From positions 1 through 59,279 of the forward strand of contig JAKOVX010000074.1 of NCBI GenBank assembly GCA_029781855.1: a stretch of 59,279 nt of DNA, read 5' to 3'. Both the position numbers and the translations under genes were made by a program. The notes under the pieces were generated by a model. It had not been told where the DNA came from. It searched no databases and saw only the letters and a list, made by a program, of their open reading frames with translations. The DNA is from Acidobacteriota bacterium (GTDB lineage Bacteria > Acidobacteriota > Blastocatellia > Pyrinomonadales > Pyrinomonadaceae). Shown here one piece after another: positions 51,012 through 59,279 of the stretch; position 1 is the stretch's first letter, and each line of letters opens with the position of its first letter.

Positions 51012-52544
51012 ATGGCTACCTCTGACGGCGAACTATTCGCAAAATTTACATTGGAAAGCGAACGCGGCGGCATTGTCGACGAACCGCCGTTTCGGATGCT
51101 CGTGCTCGGCGACTGGAGTGGCAGCGCCGAAAAGCGCGACCTCGCGTCACGCCGGCCCATCTCGATCGACCGGGATAATTTCGACGAGGTGATGAATAAG
51201 CTCGGGGCCGCTCTTGAGCTGGACATCAACGGCGATGGTTCGAGCCCGATCTCGCTGCGATTCACGGAGCTCGACGATTTTCACCCGGACCGCATATTTG
51301 GCCAGGTGCCGCTTTTTGCTGAGTTGCGGGACGTTCGAAAGCGCCTAAAGAGCGAGGACACGTTTTACGATGCAGCTCGTCACGTACGATCGTGGTTCCC
51401 TGAACCCGAAACGGCGACAGACGCTGCGCCAGTCGAGCCCTCTTCGGCGAATGCTGGCGAGGAGCCGCAGGACCTGCTCGGGCAGATATTGTCGCATCCC
51501 GGCGGCGGGGCAGTTCCGGTCCGCTCGCGGACGACGGAATCGAGCGAACTGAATGCGTTGTTGGCGGACCTCGTCCGTCCGCATCTGGTCCGGGTCGACG
51601 AAAATGAACAGGCGGCGATGCTCGCGGCGGTCGACAATGCGACTGGCGAGTTGATGCGGCGGATACTCCACGATCACAAATTTCAGGCGTTCGAAGCGTC
51701 TTGGCGCGGACTTTTCTTCATGGTGCGCCGTATCGAGACAGATACCGATCTCTCGATCCACATTCTGGATGTGGCCAAAGACGAACTTTCCGAAAGCCTC
51801 GGAAATGCGTCGAATCTGTCGGACACTCCGCTTTACAAGACGCTTATCACCGACGCGGTCGAGACGCCGGGCGGCGATCCGTGGGCAGTGACGGTCGGGG
51901 CTTATGATTTTCTGCCGAATGTTGACGATATTGCGACGCTTGTGCGGCTCGCTAAACTCTCGGCGGCCGCTGACGCTCCTTTCGTTTCGCACATGCGGCC
52001 GGACGTTCTGGGTGTTCATTCGCTTGAGGGAAACACCGATCCGAAATCCTGGGATATGTCCACCGATGCCGACGAAGGCAAGCTCTGGTACGCTCTCCGC
52101 TCGGTCCCGGAAGCAGAATATCTCGGACTTGCGATCCCTCGGTTTCTTGCCCGGTTGCCCTACGGAGCGGACACCGACCCGCTGGAGAATTTCTCGTTTG
52201 AGGAGTTTTCCGACACGCCGTATCACGACGGGTATCTGTGGGCGAATTCCTGCTTTGCCGTCGGTGCGTTGCTTGCGGAGAGTTACCGAGAGTTCGGCTG
52301 GCAAATGGGCGGAGGAAGGTTTAAGCAGGATATTTCAGGGTTGCCGCTGCACGTTTATAAACGTGACGGTGAGACCGTCTATACGTCCTGTGCCGAAGTG
52401 CAGTTGACCGACGTTGCCTGTGACAAGCTGATGGAATACGGTCTGATGCCGCTGGTCTCGTATAAGAATGCCGACCATGCGAGACTCGCACGCGTGCAGT
52501 CGATCACTGATCCGGTTACCAAGCTCAAGGGTATGTGGAATTAG
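51012..52544 (+). CDS. TssB-TssC fused type VI contractile sheath-like protein (orphan)
   Basis: Residues 20-120 match TssB/VipA: FRMLVLGDWSG, ISIDRDNFDEVM, TELDDFHPDRIFGQVP. A linker with acidic and Pro/Ala-rich sequence (about 125-175) leads to a TssC/VipB-like part: LDVAKDELSES after WRGLFFMVRRIETDTDLSIH, VETPGGDPWAVTVGAYDF, LGLAIPRFLARLPYG, DGYLWANSCFAVGALL and LMPLVSYKNADHA. The two sheath subunits are normally separate genes. The usual long TssC C-terminal part is missing; the protein ends at LKGMWN. Sheath proteins drive contractile injection, but no Hcp, VgrG, baseplate, membrane complex or ClpV gene is near. AAGGA precedes the ATG. It may be a shortened or co-opted sheath; function is inferred only. 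Confidence 0.88.
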   Translation: MATSDGELFAKFTLESERGGIVDEPPFRMLVLGDWSGSAEKRDLASRRPISIDRDNFDEVMNKLGAALELDINGDGSSPISLRFTELDDFHPDRIFGQVPLFAELRDVRKRLKSEDTFYDAARHVRSWFPEPETATDAAPVEPSSANAGEEPQDLLGQILSHPGGGAVPVRSRTTESSELNALLADLVRPHLVRVDENEQAAMLAAVDNATGELMRRILHDHKFQAFEASWRGLFFMVRRIETDTDLSIHILDVAKDELSESLGNASNLSDTPLYKTLITDAVETPGGDPWAVTVGAYDFLPNVDDIATLVRLAKLSAAADAPFVSHMRPDVLGVHSLEGNTDPKSWDMSTDADEGKLWYALRSVPEAEYLGLAIPRFLARLPYGADTDPLENFSFEEFSDTPYHDGYLWANSCFAVGALLAESYREFGWQMGGGRFKQDISGLPLHVYKRDGETVYTSCAEVQLTDVACDKLMEYGLMPLVSYKNADHARLARVQSITDPVTKLKGMWN

Positions 52545-52748
52545 ATACCCTGCTCTGGTTATTTTCGCGCGGTCGTTTTTCGACGACTTCAGGACGTATT
52601 AATTGATAGGGGGCATCGGTCGGATGCCCTTTTTGATCTAGACGCCGATTTACGTTGTTCGTGCGCGATCACATTCCAACGCATTCCGACGCGTTGTCCC
52701 AAATTACATTTCGTTCGATAATGTCGCGGGGCTTCCCCGACCGATCCG

Positions 52749-54065
52749 ATGAAGATCTTCAGGTCACTCTACGTTCAGGTACTCACCGCGATAGCGATCG
52801 GTGTTCTGCTTGGTTTTCTTTTCCCGGAGATGGGCAAGGAGATGAAGCCGTTCGGGGACGGGTTCATCAAGCTGATCAAGATGATGATCGCTCCGATCAT
52901 TTTCTGCACCGTCGTTCTCGGTATCGCGGGAATGGAGGATATGAAAAAGGTCGGTAAGACCGGCGGATTCGCCCTCCTTTATTTTGAGGTAGTCAGTACG
53001 ATTTCGCTGGTCGTCGGCCTGGTCATCATCAACGTCATACGGCCCGGCGGCGGAATGAATATTGATGTAGCGACGCTCGATACCAAGTCTATTGCCGCGT
53101 ACGTCGAGCCCGGCAAACTCCAAAGCTTACCCGAGTTCTTGTTGAACGTGATCCCGACCAGCGTCGTCGACGCTTTTGCCAAGGGCGAAATACTTCAGGT
53201 GCTGCTTTTCGCAGTGTTGTTCGGCTTCGCCCTTCATAAATTTGGCGGGCGCGGCTCGATCCTGTTCGATCTGATCGAACGCGTCTCTCACGTCTTGTTT
53301 CAGATCGTCGGTTTCGTGATGAAGGCCGCACCTATCGGTGCGTTCGGAGCGATGGCGTTCACTATCGGCGCCTATGGACTGGGCAGCCTTGCGAGTCTTG
53401 CGAAGTTGATGGCGACGTTCTATGCAACGTGCCTGATCTTCGTCTTTCTCGTTTTGGGATTGATCGCAAGATATCACGGATTTAGTATTTTCAGGTTCGT
53501 CCGGTATATCAAGGAAGAACTCCTCATCGTGCTCGGTACTTCGTCAAGCGAGGCGGCACTCCCGCGGCTGATCGCGAAACTCGAGAACCTCGGAGCCGGC
53601 AAATCGACCGTCGGCCTCGTCGTACCGACCGGATATTCGTTCAATCTCGACGGAACCGCTATCTACCTTACGATGGCGGCGGTCTTCATCGCACAGGCGA
53701 CGAATACCGACCTCGACCTACGCCATCAGATCACGCTGCTTGTCGTGCTGCTCCTGACATCGAAAGGTGCGGCCGGAGTGACCGGAAGCGGATTTATCGT
53801 GTTGGCGGCAACGCTTTCGGCGGTCGGGACGGTGCCCGTCGCCGGACTTACGCTGATCCTCGGCATCGACCGATTCATGTCCGAGGCTAGGGCCCTGACC
53901 AATTTTGTCGGCAACGGTGTTGCGACGCTCGTAGTTGCGACTTGGACGGGTGATCTTGATCCCGAGCGAATGCGGAGGCGGCTTGCCGATCCATCCTCCG
54001 AAGACCTCGATGAGCCGGAGATGATAATCGATGAGCAGATCGATGTCATGCCGGAATCAACTTAG
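52749..54065 (+). CDS. Dicarboxylate/amino acid:cation symporter (DctA/GltP family)
   Basis: The 438-residue protein has about eight membrane segments and the family signatures [16 protein letters not shown] (serine-rich re-entrant loop), [20 protein letters not shown] and the late [38 protein letters not shown] is the typical early motif. It should import C4-dicarboxylates or glutamate/aspartate together with protons or sodium. The substrate cannot be fixed from sequence. The ATG at 52749 has no strong ribosome site. A bidirectional terminator follows 9 bases after the stop. No neighbour with a related metabolic role; NadB at 16276 uses aspartate, but linkage is speculative. Confidence 0.93.
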   Translation: MKIFRSLYVQVLTAIAIGVLLGFLFPEMGKEMKPFGDGFIKLIKMMIAPIIFCTVVLGIAGMEDMKKVGKTGGFALLYFEVVSTISLVVGLVIINVIRPGGGMNIDVATLDTKSIAAYVEPGKLQSLPEFLLNVIPTSVVDAFAKGEILQVLLFAVLFGFALHKFGGRGSILFDLIERVSHVLFQIVGFVMKAAPIGAFGAMAFTIGAYGLGSLASLAKLMATFYATCLIFVFLVLGLIARYHGFSIFRFVRYIKEELLIVLGTSSSEAALPRLIAKLENLGAGKSTVGLVVPTGYSFNLDGTAIYLTMAAVFIAQATNTDLDLRHQITLLVVLLLTSKGAAGVTGSGFIVLAATLSAVGTVPVAGLTLILGIDRFMSEARALTNFVGNGVATLVVATWTGDLDPERMRRRLADPSSEDLDEPEMIIDEQIDVMPEST

Positions 54066-54074
54066 TGCACAAAA

Positions 54075-54098
54075 AAAGGCGCCGATTCAGGCGCCTTT
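54075..54098. terminator. Bidirectional intrinsic terminator
   Basis: AAAGGCGCC (54075-54083) and GGCGCCTTT (54090-54098) form a perfect 9-bp stem with a six-base loop, preceded by more A residues and followed by TT. It lies between the convergent dctA-like and BNR-protein genes and can end both. Confidence 0.85.
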
Positions 54099-54120
54099 AA
54101 TTACCTTGTTGGAGCAGCCG

Positions 54121-57100
54121 TTAGGGCTTACCGGATCTGATCTCGGCCCATGACCTTTCGGCCTTCGCCATAGCGGTCTGCAGATCTTTCGCTGCGGCCA
54201 CCGCCTGAGAACTCGGCGTAACGTCCGCGTCCTGAAGGAGATCCATCAATTGAGTGAACGCACCTGCGAGCCGTCCAAGCGGAAAGTCCGCAACCGCTAT
54301 CGCCGCTCCGCCAACGCCGCGCTGCTGGCCGCCGCCGACCATTGCCTTCAGTTTAGCCAGTTCCGGGCTGGTTGGTTGTGACTTTTCGAGCTCAGCGATC
54401 CGCTTGTTCACTTCCTCCGTCAAGTTTCTCGCACGGATAATGCCGTCATAAGCCTGAAGCGAGAGGTCGAACTGCTCTTTTAAGCCCGCGGCCGATGTCG
54501 TCACACGCGGATCGATCCGCACGTTCAATTTTTGCGTGTAAGCCTGTCCATTTACGGTCAGCTTCAGCGTATAAACTCCGGGCAAAACTGCCGGGCCCTG
54601 CGGCACGAACGGCGTGTCCTTGTAGATCGCCGAGATCGGCAGATCGTAGCGGTCAGAGGGCGGATTCGGATACAAAAGGTCCCAAACGAATCGCTGCATT
54701 CCGGCCTCGTTCTTGAGCGGCTGGAACGGCCTGACCCAATAGTCAGGCGGGTTCACGCGTGTCATATCGACTGCAAGAGGTTTGTCGTCGCTCGCAAAAC
54801 GGCGAACGAGTTTGCCCGCCGCATCGGTGATCTCAAGTACGATGGGCGTCTTGGATGGTTCCTTCAGATAGTAGTTGATGATCGCTCCGTCGGGCGGATT
54901 TTGTCCGGCGGGTTCCTCCGGCGGAAACGGCGTATCGGTATGAACGCTTCGCTTGACGCGGGTCGCCCGCTCGGGTGCGAACAGCACCGCTGCGGTTGAC
55001 TTTGTGTTTGCCTCGATCTGCCGAAGCGGTGTCACGTCATCGAGGATCCAGAAACTGCGTCCGTGTGTGCCGACGACGATATCATCGTCCTTGACGACCA
55101 GATCGCGAATCGACGTTGCCGGCATATTCAGTCGCAGAGGCTGCCAATTGTCGCCGTCGTCGGTCGAGAAATAAACTGCCTGCTCAGTGCCGCAGTAGAG
55201 CAGCCCTTTCCTGACCGGATCCTCGCGGACGACGTTGACGATGCCGCCGTCGGGGATGCCCTTGACGATCTCTTTCCAGGTCTTGCCGCCGTCGTGCGTT
55301 CGGAATATGTGCGGCCGCAGGTCGTCGAGGCGAAAAGTGTTGATCGCAGCGTACGCCGTATTGACGTCGAATCGGCCTGCATCCATTATCGATACTTTCG
55401 CCCACGACTTAAGTTCCGGCGGCGTCACGTTCTGCCACGTCTTGCCGCCGTTACGGGTGACCTGGATGTAGCCGTCGTCCGTTCCGGCCCATAAAGTATT
55501 GACGTCCTTATACGACGGTGCAAGGGCATAGACAACACCGCGCCGCGGCATCGTTTCCATGTCTTTGGTCGCATAAACGCCAACGTTGGCCGGTACGTCC
55601 CACTTCTCACGCGACAAGTCGGGGCTGATGACGTCCCAACTCTGTCCGCCGGTCGTCGTTTTGAAAACGACATTCCCGGCAAAGAACAGAATGTGAGGGT
55701 CGACCGGTGAAAATACGACCGGAGCGGTCCGCACAAAGCGGTATTTCCCGCTGCGGACAGCTTCGGGCATTATGTTCTGTACCTGTCGGGTACGACGGTC
55801 AAAACGGGTCAACTTGCCTCCATAGACAAAATTAGGATCGAGCGGGTCAGGGACGGCGTAACCGTATTCCTCGACACCGACCGTTTCCCAATCCCACGCG
55901 CCGATCGCACCGGTCCTGCCGCGTGAAGCCACGCACGCCGAACCGCTCTCTTGCTGCCCGCCGCAGACCCAGTATGGATAACGATTGTCGGTATTTACGT
56001 GGTAGAACTGCGCCGTCGGCTGGTTGTACCAGCTTGACCAGGTTTCGCCGCCATTGACCGAGATCGTCGCACCCTGGTCGCTCGCGATCAGGATTATTTT
56101 CGGATCGATCGGGTTGATCCAGAACCGGTGATAGTCGTCGCCGCCCGGAGCTCCCTTGAAGCCGGAGAATGTCTTGCCGCCGTCGGTCGATTTGTAGGTC
56201 GCGACGTTCGCAACGAAGATCGTGTCCGCGTTGGTCGGGTCGGCCTTTAGCTCGGCAAAATCACTGCCGCGGCCCCAAAGCCTCGGGTCGGAATTCACCA
56301 GCTGCCAGCTTTCACCGGCGTCGTTCGAAGCATAGATGCCGGCGGTCTGAAAATTGGCGTCGACCGTCGCATACATCCGTTTCGGGTCGGTACGTGCGAT
56401 CGTGAATCCGATGCGGCCGAGCCCTTCAGCAAACGTCGGCAAGCCTTTCGTCAGCTTTTTCCAGGTCGAACCGCCGTCGGTCGATTTGAATAGCCCGCTC
56501 TCTGGCCCCTGCCATTGGCCGTTCTCCCACGGGCCCTGACGACCGGCCCAGAGGTCCGCGTAGATGACCTGTGGGTCTTTGGGATCGAATTCGACCTGAA
56601 AGGCACCGGTATTCTCGTCCTTGTACAGCACCTTTTCGAAGTTCTTTCCGCCGTCCGTTGAACGGTAAACACCACGTTCCTCGTTCGGGCCGTACGGATG
56701 GCCGAGCACGGCGACAAAAAGACGGTTCTCGTCGGTTGGGTCGACCGCGATCGATGCGATCTGCTGTCCTTCGCGAAGCCCGAGATGCGTCCACGTTGCT
56801 CCACCGTCGCTCGAGCGGTACATCCCGTCGCCGGTCGCGAGGTCCGGCCGCTGCAGGCCCTCACCGCAGCCGGCGTAGATCACGTTCGGGTTCGATGGGG
56901 CGATCGCGATGTCGCCGATCGAGCCGGTCGGCTGATCGTCGAAGATCGGTTTCCACGTACGTCCGGCGTCCGTCGTCTTCCAAACACCGCCGTTGTTAAC
57001 GCCTACATAGAACACGTTAGGCTGGGACGGAATTCCGACGGCGCCGACTGTCCTGCCAGCCCTGAACGGCCCGATCATTCGCCAACGCATCGATTGATAC

Positions 57101-57213
57101 ATCGATGCGTCGACTTTTTGAGCCGGAATTGTCGGTACGAAAATGAAAGCAAACAACAAGGTGAAACCGCAAAGCGCCAAGCTTCGCCGCATAATGGCAA
57201 CCGGATTTAGCAT
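54121..57213 (-). CDS. Secreted sortilin-like BNR-repeat protein
   Basis: From the ATG at 57213 the 1030-residue protein has a signal peptide (SLALCGFTLLFAFIFVPTIP then AQ). The main body has many BNR/sortilin-like repeats such as GVWKTTDAGRTWKPIF and GMYRSSDGGATW (about residues 60-700). A C-terminal region (about 750-1030) has a beta domain and a helical end. Related proteins occur in Acidobacteriota and Bacteroidota as exported propeller proteins of unknown role. CAGGAG lies 7 bases before this ATG, so it is preferred to the in-frame ATG at 57240. The end faces the DctA terminator. It may act in polysaccharide or protein binding. Confidence 0.88.
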   Translation of the reverse strand: MLNPVAIMRRSLALCGFTLLFAFIFVPTIPAQKVDASMYQSMRWRMIGPFRAGRTVGAVGIPSQPNVFYVGVNNGGVWKTTDAGRTWKPIFDDQPTGSIGDIAIAPSNPNVIYAGCGEGLQRPDLATGDGMYRSSDGGATWTHLGLREGQQIASIAVDPTDENRLFVAVLGHPYGPNEERGVYRSTDGGKNFEKVLYKDENTGAFQVEFDPKDPQVIYADLWAGRQGPWENGQWQGPESGLFKSTDGGSTWKKLTKGLPTFAEGLGRIGFTIARTDPKRMYATVDANFQTAGIYASNDAGESWQLVNSDPRLWGRGSDFAELKADPTNADTIFVANVATYKSTDGGKTFSGFKGAPGGDDYHRFWINPIDPKIILIASDQGATISVNGGETWSSWYNQPTAQFYHVNTDNRYPYWVCGGQQESGSACVASRGRTGAIGAWDWETVGVEEYGYAVPDPLDPNFVYGGKLTRFDRRTRQVQNIMPEAVRSGKYRFVRTAPVVFSPVDPHILFFAGNVVFKTTTGGQSWDVISPDLSREKWDVPANVGVYATKDMETMPRRGVVYALAPSYKDVNTLWAGTDDGYIQVTRNGGKTWQNVTPPELKSWAKVSIMDAGRFDVNTAYAAINTFRLDDLRPHIFRTHDGGKTWKEIVKGIPDGGIVNVVREDPVRKGLLYCGTEQAVYFSTDDGDNWQPLRLNMPATSIRDLVVKDDDIVVGTHGRSFWILDDVTPLRQIEANTKSTAAVLFAPERATRVKRSVHTDTPFPPEEPAGQNPPDGAIINYYLKEPSKTPIVLEITDAAGKLVRRFASDDKPLAVDMTRVNPPDYWVRPFQPLKNEAGMQRFVWDLLYPNPPSDRYDLPISAIYKDTPFVPQGPAVLPGVYTLKLTVNGQAYTQKLNVRIDPRVTTSAAGLKEQFDLSLQAYDGIIRARNLTEEVNKRIAELEKSQPTSPELAKLKAMVGGGQQRGVGGAAIAVADFPLGRLAGAFTQLMDLLQDADVTPSSQAVAAAKDLQTAMAKAERSWAEIRSGKP

Positions 57214-57309
57214 TGATCTTCTCCTGAAGGTGATAATCAACGAGATTATCAGAAAACCACCATTTGCGTTAGCGTAGGAGAATTAGACCGAGGTTACGGT
57301 CGAAAATAG

Positions 57310-57340
57310 AAATGGCAGTTCGGGTTACGAACTGCCATTT
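57310..57340 (-). terminator. Strong intrinsic terminator for the small Pro-rich gene
   Basis: AAATGGCAGTTCG (57310-57322) pairs perfectly with CGAACTGCCATTT (57328-57340) around a five-base loop. In the minus direction the stem is followed by CTATTTTCG, which is T-rich. It lies 25 bases downstream of the small secreted protein gene. Confidence 0.8.
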
Positions 57341-57364
57341 GTTTCTTTTGAGTGTGAGTCGGTG

Positions 57365-57589
57365 TTACCCGAGTTTTTCCATTTCTGCCGATTTGAATAT
57401 CACTTCCGCGTATCCAGGCTTTTTAGGCTTGTTGCCATCGGGCGGCGGATTCTTCGGCTGCGGGTTGATCACCGGCGGCGGATCTTTCGGCGGCGGCTTC
57501 TTCTGATCGTCGTGTTTCTGGGCCGCCACTGCCAAAGACAGGCCGGCGACCATCAGGAACGTGAATAAAATATGTTGTAAAACTCTCAT
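57365..57589 (-). CDS. Small proline/lysine-rich secreted protein
   Basis: The 74-residue protein has a signal peptide (LQHILFTFLMVAGLSLAVAA, cleavage after AVAA or similar) and a short mature part of about 50 residues, with the repeated pattern KKPPPKDPPP, INPQPKNPPP and NKPKKPGYAE. No fold or domain can be assigned. The ATG at 57589 is preceded by AAGGACAAATTG and is preferred to the TTG three bases upstream. A perfect hairpin terminator follows. Its role is unknown; proline-rich repeats of this type are often found in envelope or cell-surface proteins. Confidence 0.65.
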   Translation of the reverse strand: MRVLQHILFTFLMVAGLSLAVAAQKHDDQKKPPPKDPPPVINPQPKNPPPDGNKPKKPGYAEVIFKSAEMEKLG

Positions 57590-57875
57590 CAATTTGTCCT
57601 TCCTCTTTCGTTGAAATCACGCCTCCGGGGAAAGAGGGAAAGTGCGTCCGCATTGTTCTATTGCAATCCAAGTGCCATAGACCACTGTATGATTGATTAC
57701 TCCGCTATATGGTTGGATTAATAGTTTCCAGCTAACAGAATGGTTTACAAATCTTTACGTTTTCCGTTATTTTTATACGAAAACGTGAATCCGACAGCGA
57801 CCCGTCCGGTCATTATGACGAAAAATCGTCACTTAACGCCAGAACGGTAGAAGCGTTTGATGGCATAATCGTTGT

Positions 57876-58640
57876 ATGAGCAATATACGGAATTCAGCCG
57901 ACACGTTTCGGGCTATCCTTGTTCTGGTAGCCACGATTGGCACGATCGCGTTTAATGGCCTTGCCGCCGCGGGCTATGTTAACGGCGTCACGCCAGCCGA
58001 GATCTCGGACAAATATCCGACCATCCTGACACCGGCGGGTTATGCCTTCTCGATCTGGAGCCTGATCTACGTCGGGCTGATAGCTTTCAGCATTTACCAA
58101 TTGCTGCCGTCAAAACTTGAACGTTTCCGGCAGGTTCGAACGCTCTACATTCTGAGCTGCCTGCTAAATTGTGCGTGGATCTACTTCTGGCACCGAGACG
58201 CTATCGGCATATGCCTGGTTTTGATCACGGGCTTGCTGGTGTCTCTGGTATTGATAATGTGGCAATTTCACGGCCTGGCATCCGCACGGGAAGCGTTGTT
58301 CACCAAGGCGCCGTTTGGCCTCTACGCCGGATGGGTGACGGCGGCAACACTGGTCAACCTGGCGGTCTTTCTTGTCGCGAGCGGGGCGTCGATCTCGGAT
58401 GGCGTCTGGAACGTTATCGGTGTTTCCAGTTTGTTGGTGGCTGCTGCGGCAGCGGTCGTCGTTCGTTTTCGGCTGCGGCATTTTCTTTACCCGGTTGCTG
58501 TGGCGTGGGCCGCGACGGCGATCGCCGTGAAGCAAAGCGGACACATGGCTATAATTGTCACAGCGGCAGTCTGCGTTATCGTTTGCCTCACTCTCGCCGT
58601 GAGTTTTGTGATGGACCAAAAAAGCACTTCCACAGCATGA
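57876..58640 (+). CDS. TspO/MBR-related membrane protein
   Basis: The 254-residue protein has about seven membrane segments. The stretch TPAGYAFSIWSLIYVGLIAF matches the conserved second segment of tryptophan-rich sensory/TspO-type proteins (PxGYxFSIWxxIYxxL), and NCAWIYFWHRDAIG also fits. It is longer than classical TspO (about 160 residues), so it belongs to a longer TspO-related branch. Classical TspO binds tetrapyrroles and may act in their transport or degradation; the role of long forms is unclear. Its stop overlaps the start of the 3-dehydroquinate dehydratase gene (ATGA at 58637). Confidence 0.83.
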   Translation: MSNIRNSADTFRAILVLVATIGTIAFNGLAAAGYVNGVTPAEISDKYPTILTPAGYAFSIWSLIYVGLIAFSIYQLLPSKLERFRQVRTLYILSCLLNCAWIYFWHRDAIGICLVLITGLLVSLVLIMWQFHGLASAREALFTKAPFGLYAGWVTAATLVNLAVFLVASGASISDGVWNVIGVSSLLVAAAAAVVVRFRLRHFLYPVAVAWAATAIAVKQSGHMAIIVTAAVCVIVCLTLAVSFVMDQKSTSTA

Positions 58641-59279
58641 ACAACGGAAAAATATGCATTCCGGTATGTTCGGAGACGGCTGCCGGTTTGATTGCTGAGA
58701 TCAGGCGTGCAGTGGAACTGGCAGACATTGTCGAGATCAGGTTCGATTGCTTGTTGCCAGGCGAGTTAACGGCGGCGGTCTCGGCGGTCTCGGCGGTATC
58801 CGGGACCGATCTCGGCAAGCCCGTGATCGCGACATTCCGCTCTCCCGGCCAAGGCGGTCACGGGGCGGCGTCGCTCGCCGAACGGTCGGAATTCTGGCGG
58901 AACCTACCGAACGGATTCGAGCACTGCGATGTGGAACAGGATGTAGCACCGACGGTTGGCAAGTTGCCGAACCGCATCGTTTCGTTTCACGATTTCAGCG
59001 GCGTACCCGAAAATATTTCATCAGTTTACGAAAACTTGTCGTCCCTCGGCGAAATCGTAAAGATCGCCGTCCGGGCCGACGATGCTGCAGATGCGATCCC
59101 GCTTTGGAAATTGATCGAGCGAGCAAGCTCCGACGGAAAGAAGTTAATTCCCGTCGCGATGGGCGATGCCGGCAAATGGACGCGGATACTCGGGCTTTCA
59201 CACGGAGCGTATCTGACCTACGCCTCGCTCGAATCCGGCTTCGAAACAGCTCCCGGACAGATCACGGTAACCGATCTGC
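58637..59279 (+). CDS. aroD: 3-dehydroquinate dehydratase, type I (N-terminal part; runs off window)
   Basis: An open frame from ATG 58637 runs to the window end (214 codons seen). It has the type I pattern: VEIRFDCL near the N-terminus, the catalytic His in IVSFHDFSG (about residue 118), the Schiff-base Lys in IVKIAVRADD (about 139), and VAMGDAGKWTRILG near residue 178. Type I dehydroquinase forms an imine with its substrate and dehydrates 3-dehydroquinate to 3-dehydroshikimate. The ATGA overlap with the TspO-like gene suggests coupled translation. In many bacteria this domain is fused to shikimate dehydrogenase (AroDE); that part, if present, lies outside the window. Confidence 0.92.
   Translation, partial: MNNGKICIPVCSETAAGLIAEIRRAVELADIVEIRFDCLLPGELTAAVSAVSAVSGTDLGKPVIATFRSPGQGGHGAASLAERSEFWRNLPNGFEHCDVEQDVAPTVGKLPNRIVSFHDFSGVPENISSVYENLSSLGEIVKIAVRADDAADAIPLWKLIERASSDGKKLIPVAMGDAGKWTRILGLSHGAYLTYASLESGFETAPGQITVTDL

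Noticed and set aside
51345..52304. 319-codon minus-strand frame across the TssBC gene
   Set aside because: Antisense shadow rich in Arg with no domain; the plus-strand protein matches two families.
54121..57213. Glycoside hydrolase family 74 assignment for the BNR protein
   Set aside because: BNR repeats alone do not show catalytic residues of GH74; sortilin-like propeller is the safer description.

Overview
The window looks like a chromosomal segment of an Acidobacteriota bacterium, most likely of the Blastocatellia/Pyrinomonadaceae type. This is inferred from gene content, not from a marker gene: an ECF-like sigma factor of the acidobacterial/planctomycete kind, a Ser/Thr kinase with a C-terminal TPR region, many secreted beta-propeller (BNR/Ycf48/PD40) and CARDB proteins, and a GC content that appears to be in the mid-50s. 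No phage, insertion sequence or CRISPR array was found. Genes are densely packed, with many 4-bp ATGA overlaps.

Region 1 (1-12.8 kb) is a tryptophan/kynurenine catabolic block. It holds the 3' end of 3-hydroxyanthranilate dioxygenase, ACMS decarboxylase, kynureninase, kynurenine 3-monooxygenase and a KynB-type formamidase. Interleaved are a molybdenum formate dehydrogenase and MobA. KynB releases formate and the dehydrogenase needs the guanine-dinucleotide molybdenum cofactor whose synthesis involves MobA, so the block can be read as a kynurenine pathway that also oxidises its one-carbon by-product. A small AT-richer nucleotidyltransferase/58-residue pair sits between the dioxygenase and decarboxylase genes. 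A group II PLP decarboxylase, a YwiC-like membrane protein and an alpha/beta hydrolase are also present.

Region 2 (12.8-25.5 kb) is mostly housekeeping: GNAT, a TIGR01777 epimerase, a c-type cytochrome, an acyl-CoA ligase, L-aspartate oxidase (NadB), separate LysM and BON proteins, AroA-AroK, an RsbW-like kinase and a STAS protein (partner switching), a secreted TPR protein, Era and PrmA. A 16-bp perfect palindrome overlaps a TTGACA box between aroA and the RsbW-like gene.

Region 3 (25.5-37.3 kb) has a Ycf48-like propeller protein, a ten-copy 21-bp tandem repeat upstream of it, RNase HI, a Rad50/SbcC-like ATPase with an altered hook and no nuclease partner, an ECF sigma/anti-sigma/DUF4097 set, MoxR-DUF58, a lone type IV prepilin and tRNA-Val(CAC).

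Region 4 (37.3-52.5 kb) is dominated by a 3265-residue secreted protein: PD40 propeller, two LamG domains, ten CARDB domains, and both dockerin-like and cohesin-like segments. A Ser/Thr kinase-TPR gene and an ECF-like sigma gene flank it. Next comes an isolated gene encoding a natural TssB-TssC (type VI contractile sheath) fusion that lacks the usual TssC C-terminal part. This is the strongest candidate for an undescribed system.

Region 5 (52.5 kb-end) has a DctA-type symporter, a large sortilin-like BNR protein, a small proline-rich secreted protein, a TspO-related membrane protein and, coupled to it, a type I 3-dehydroquinate dehydratase that runs off the end of the window.
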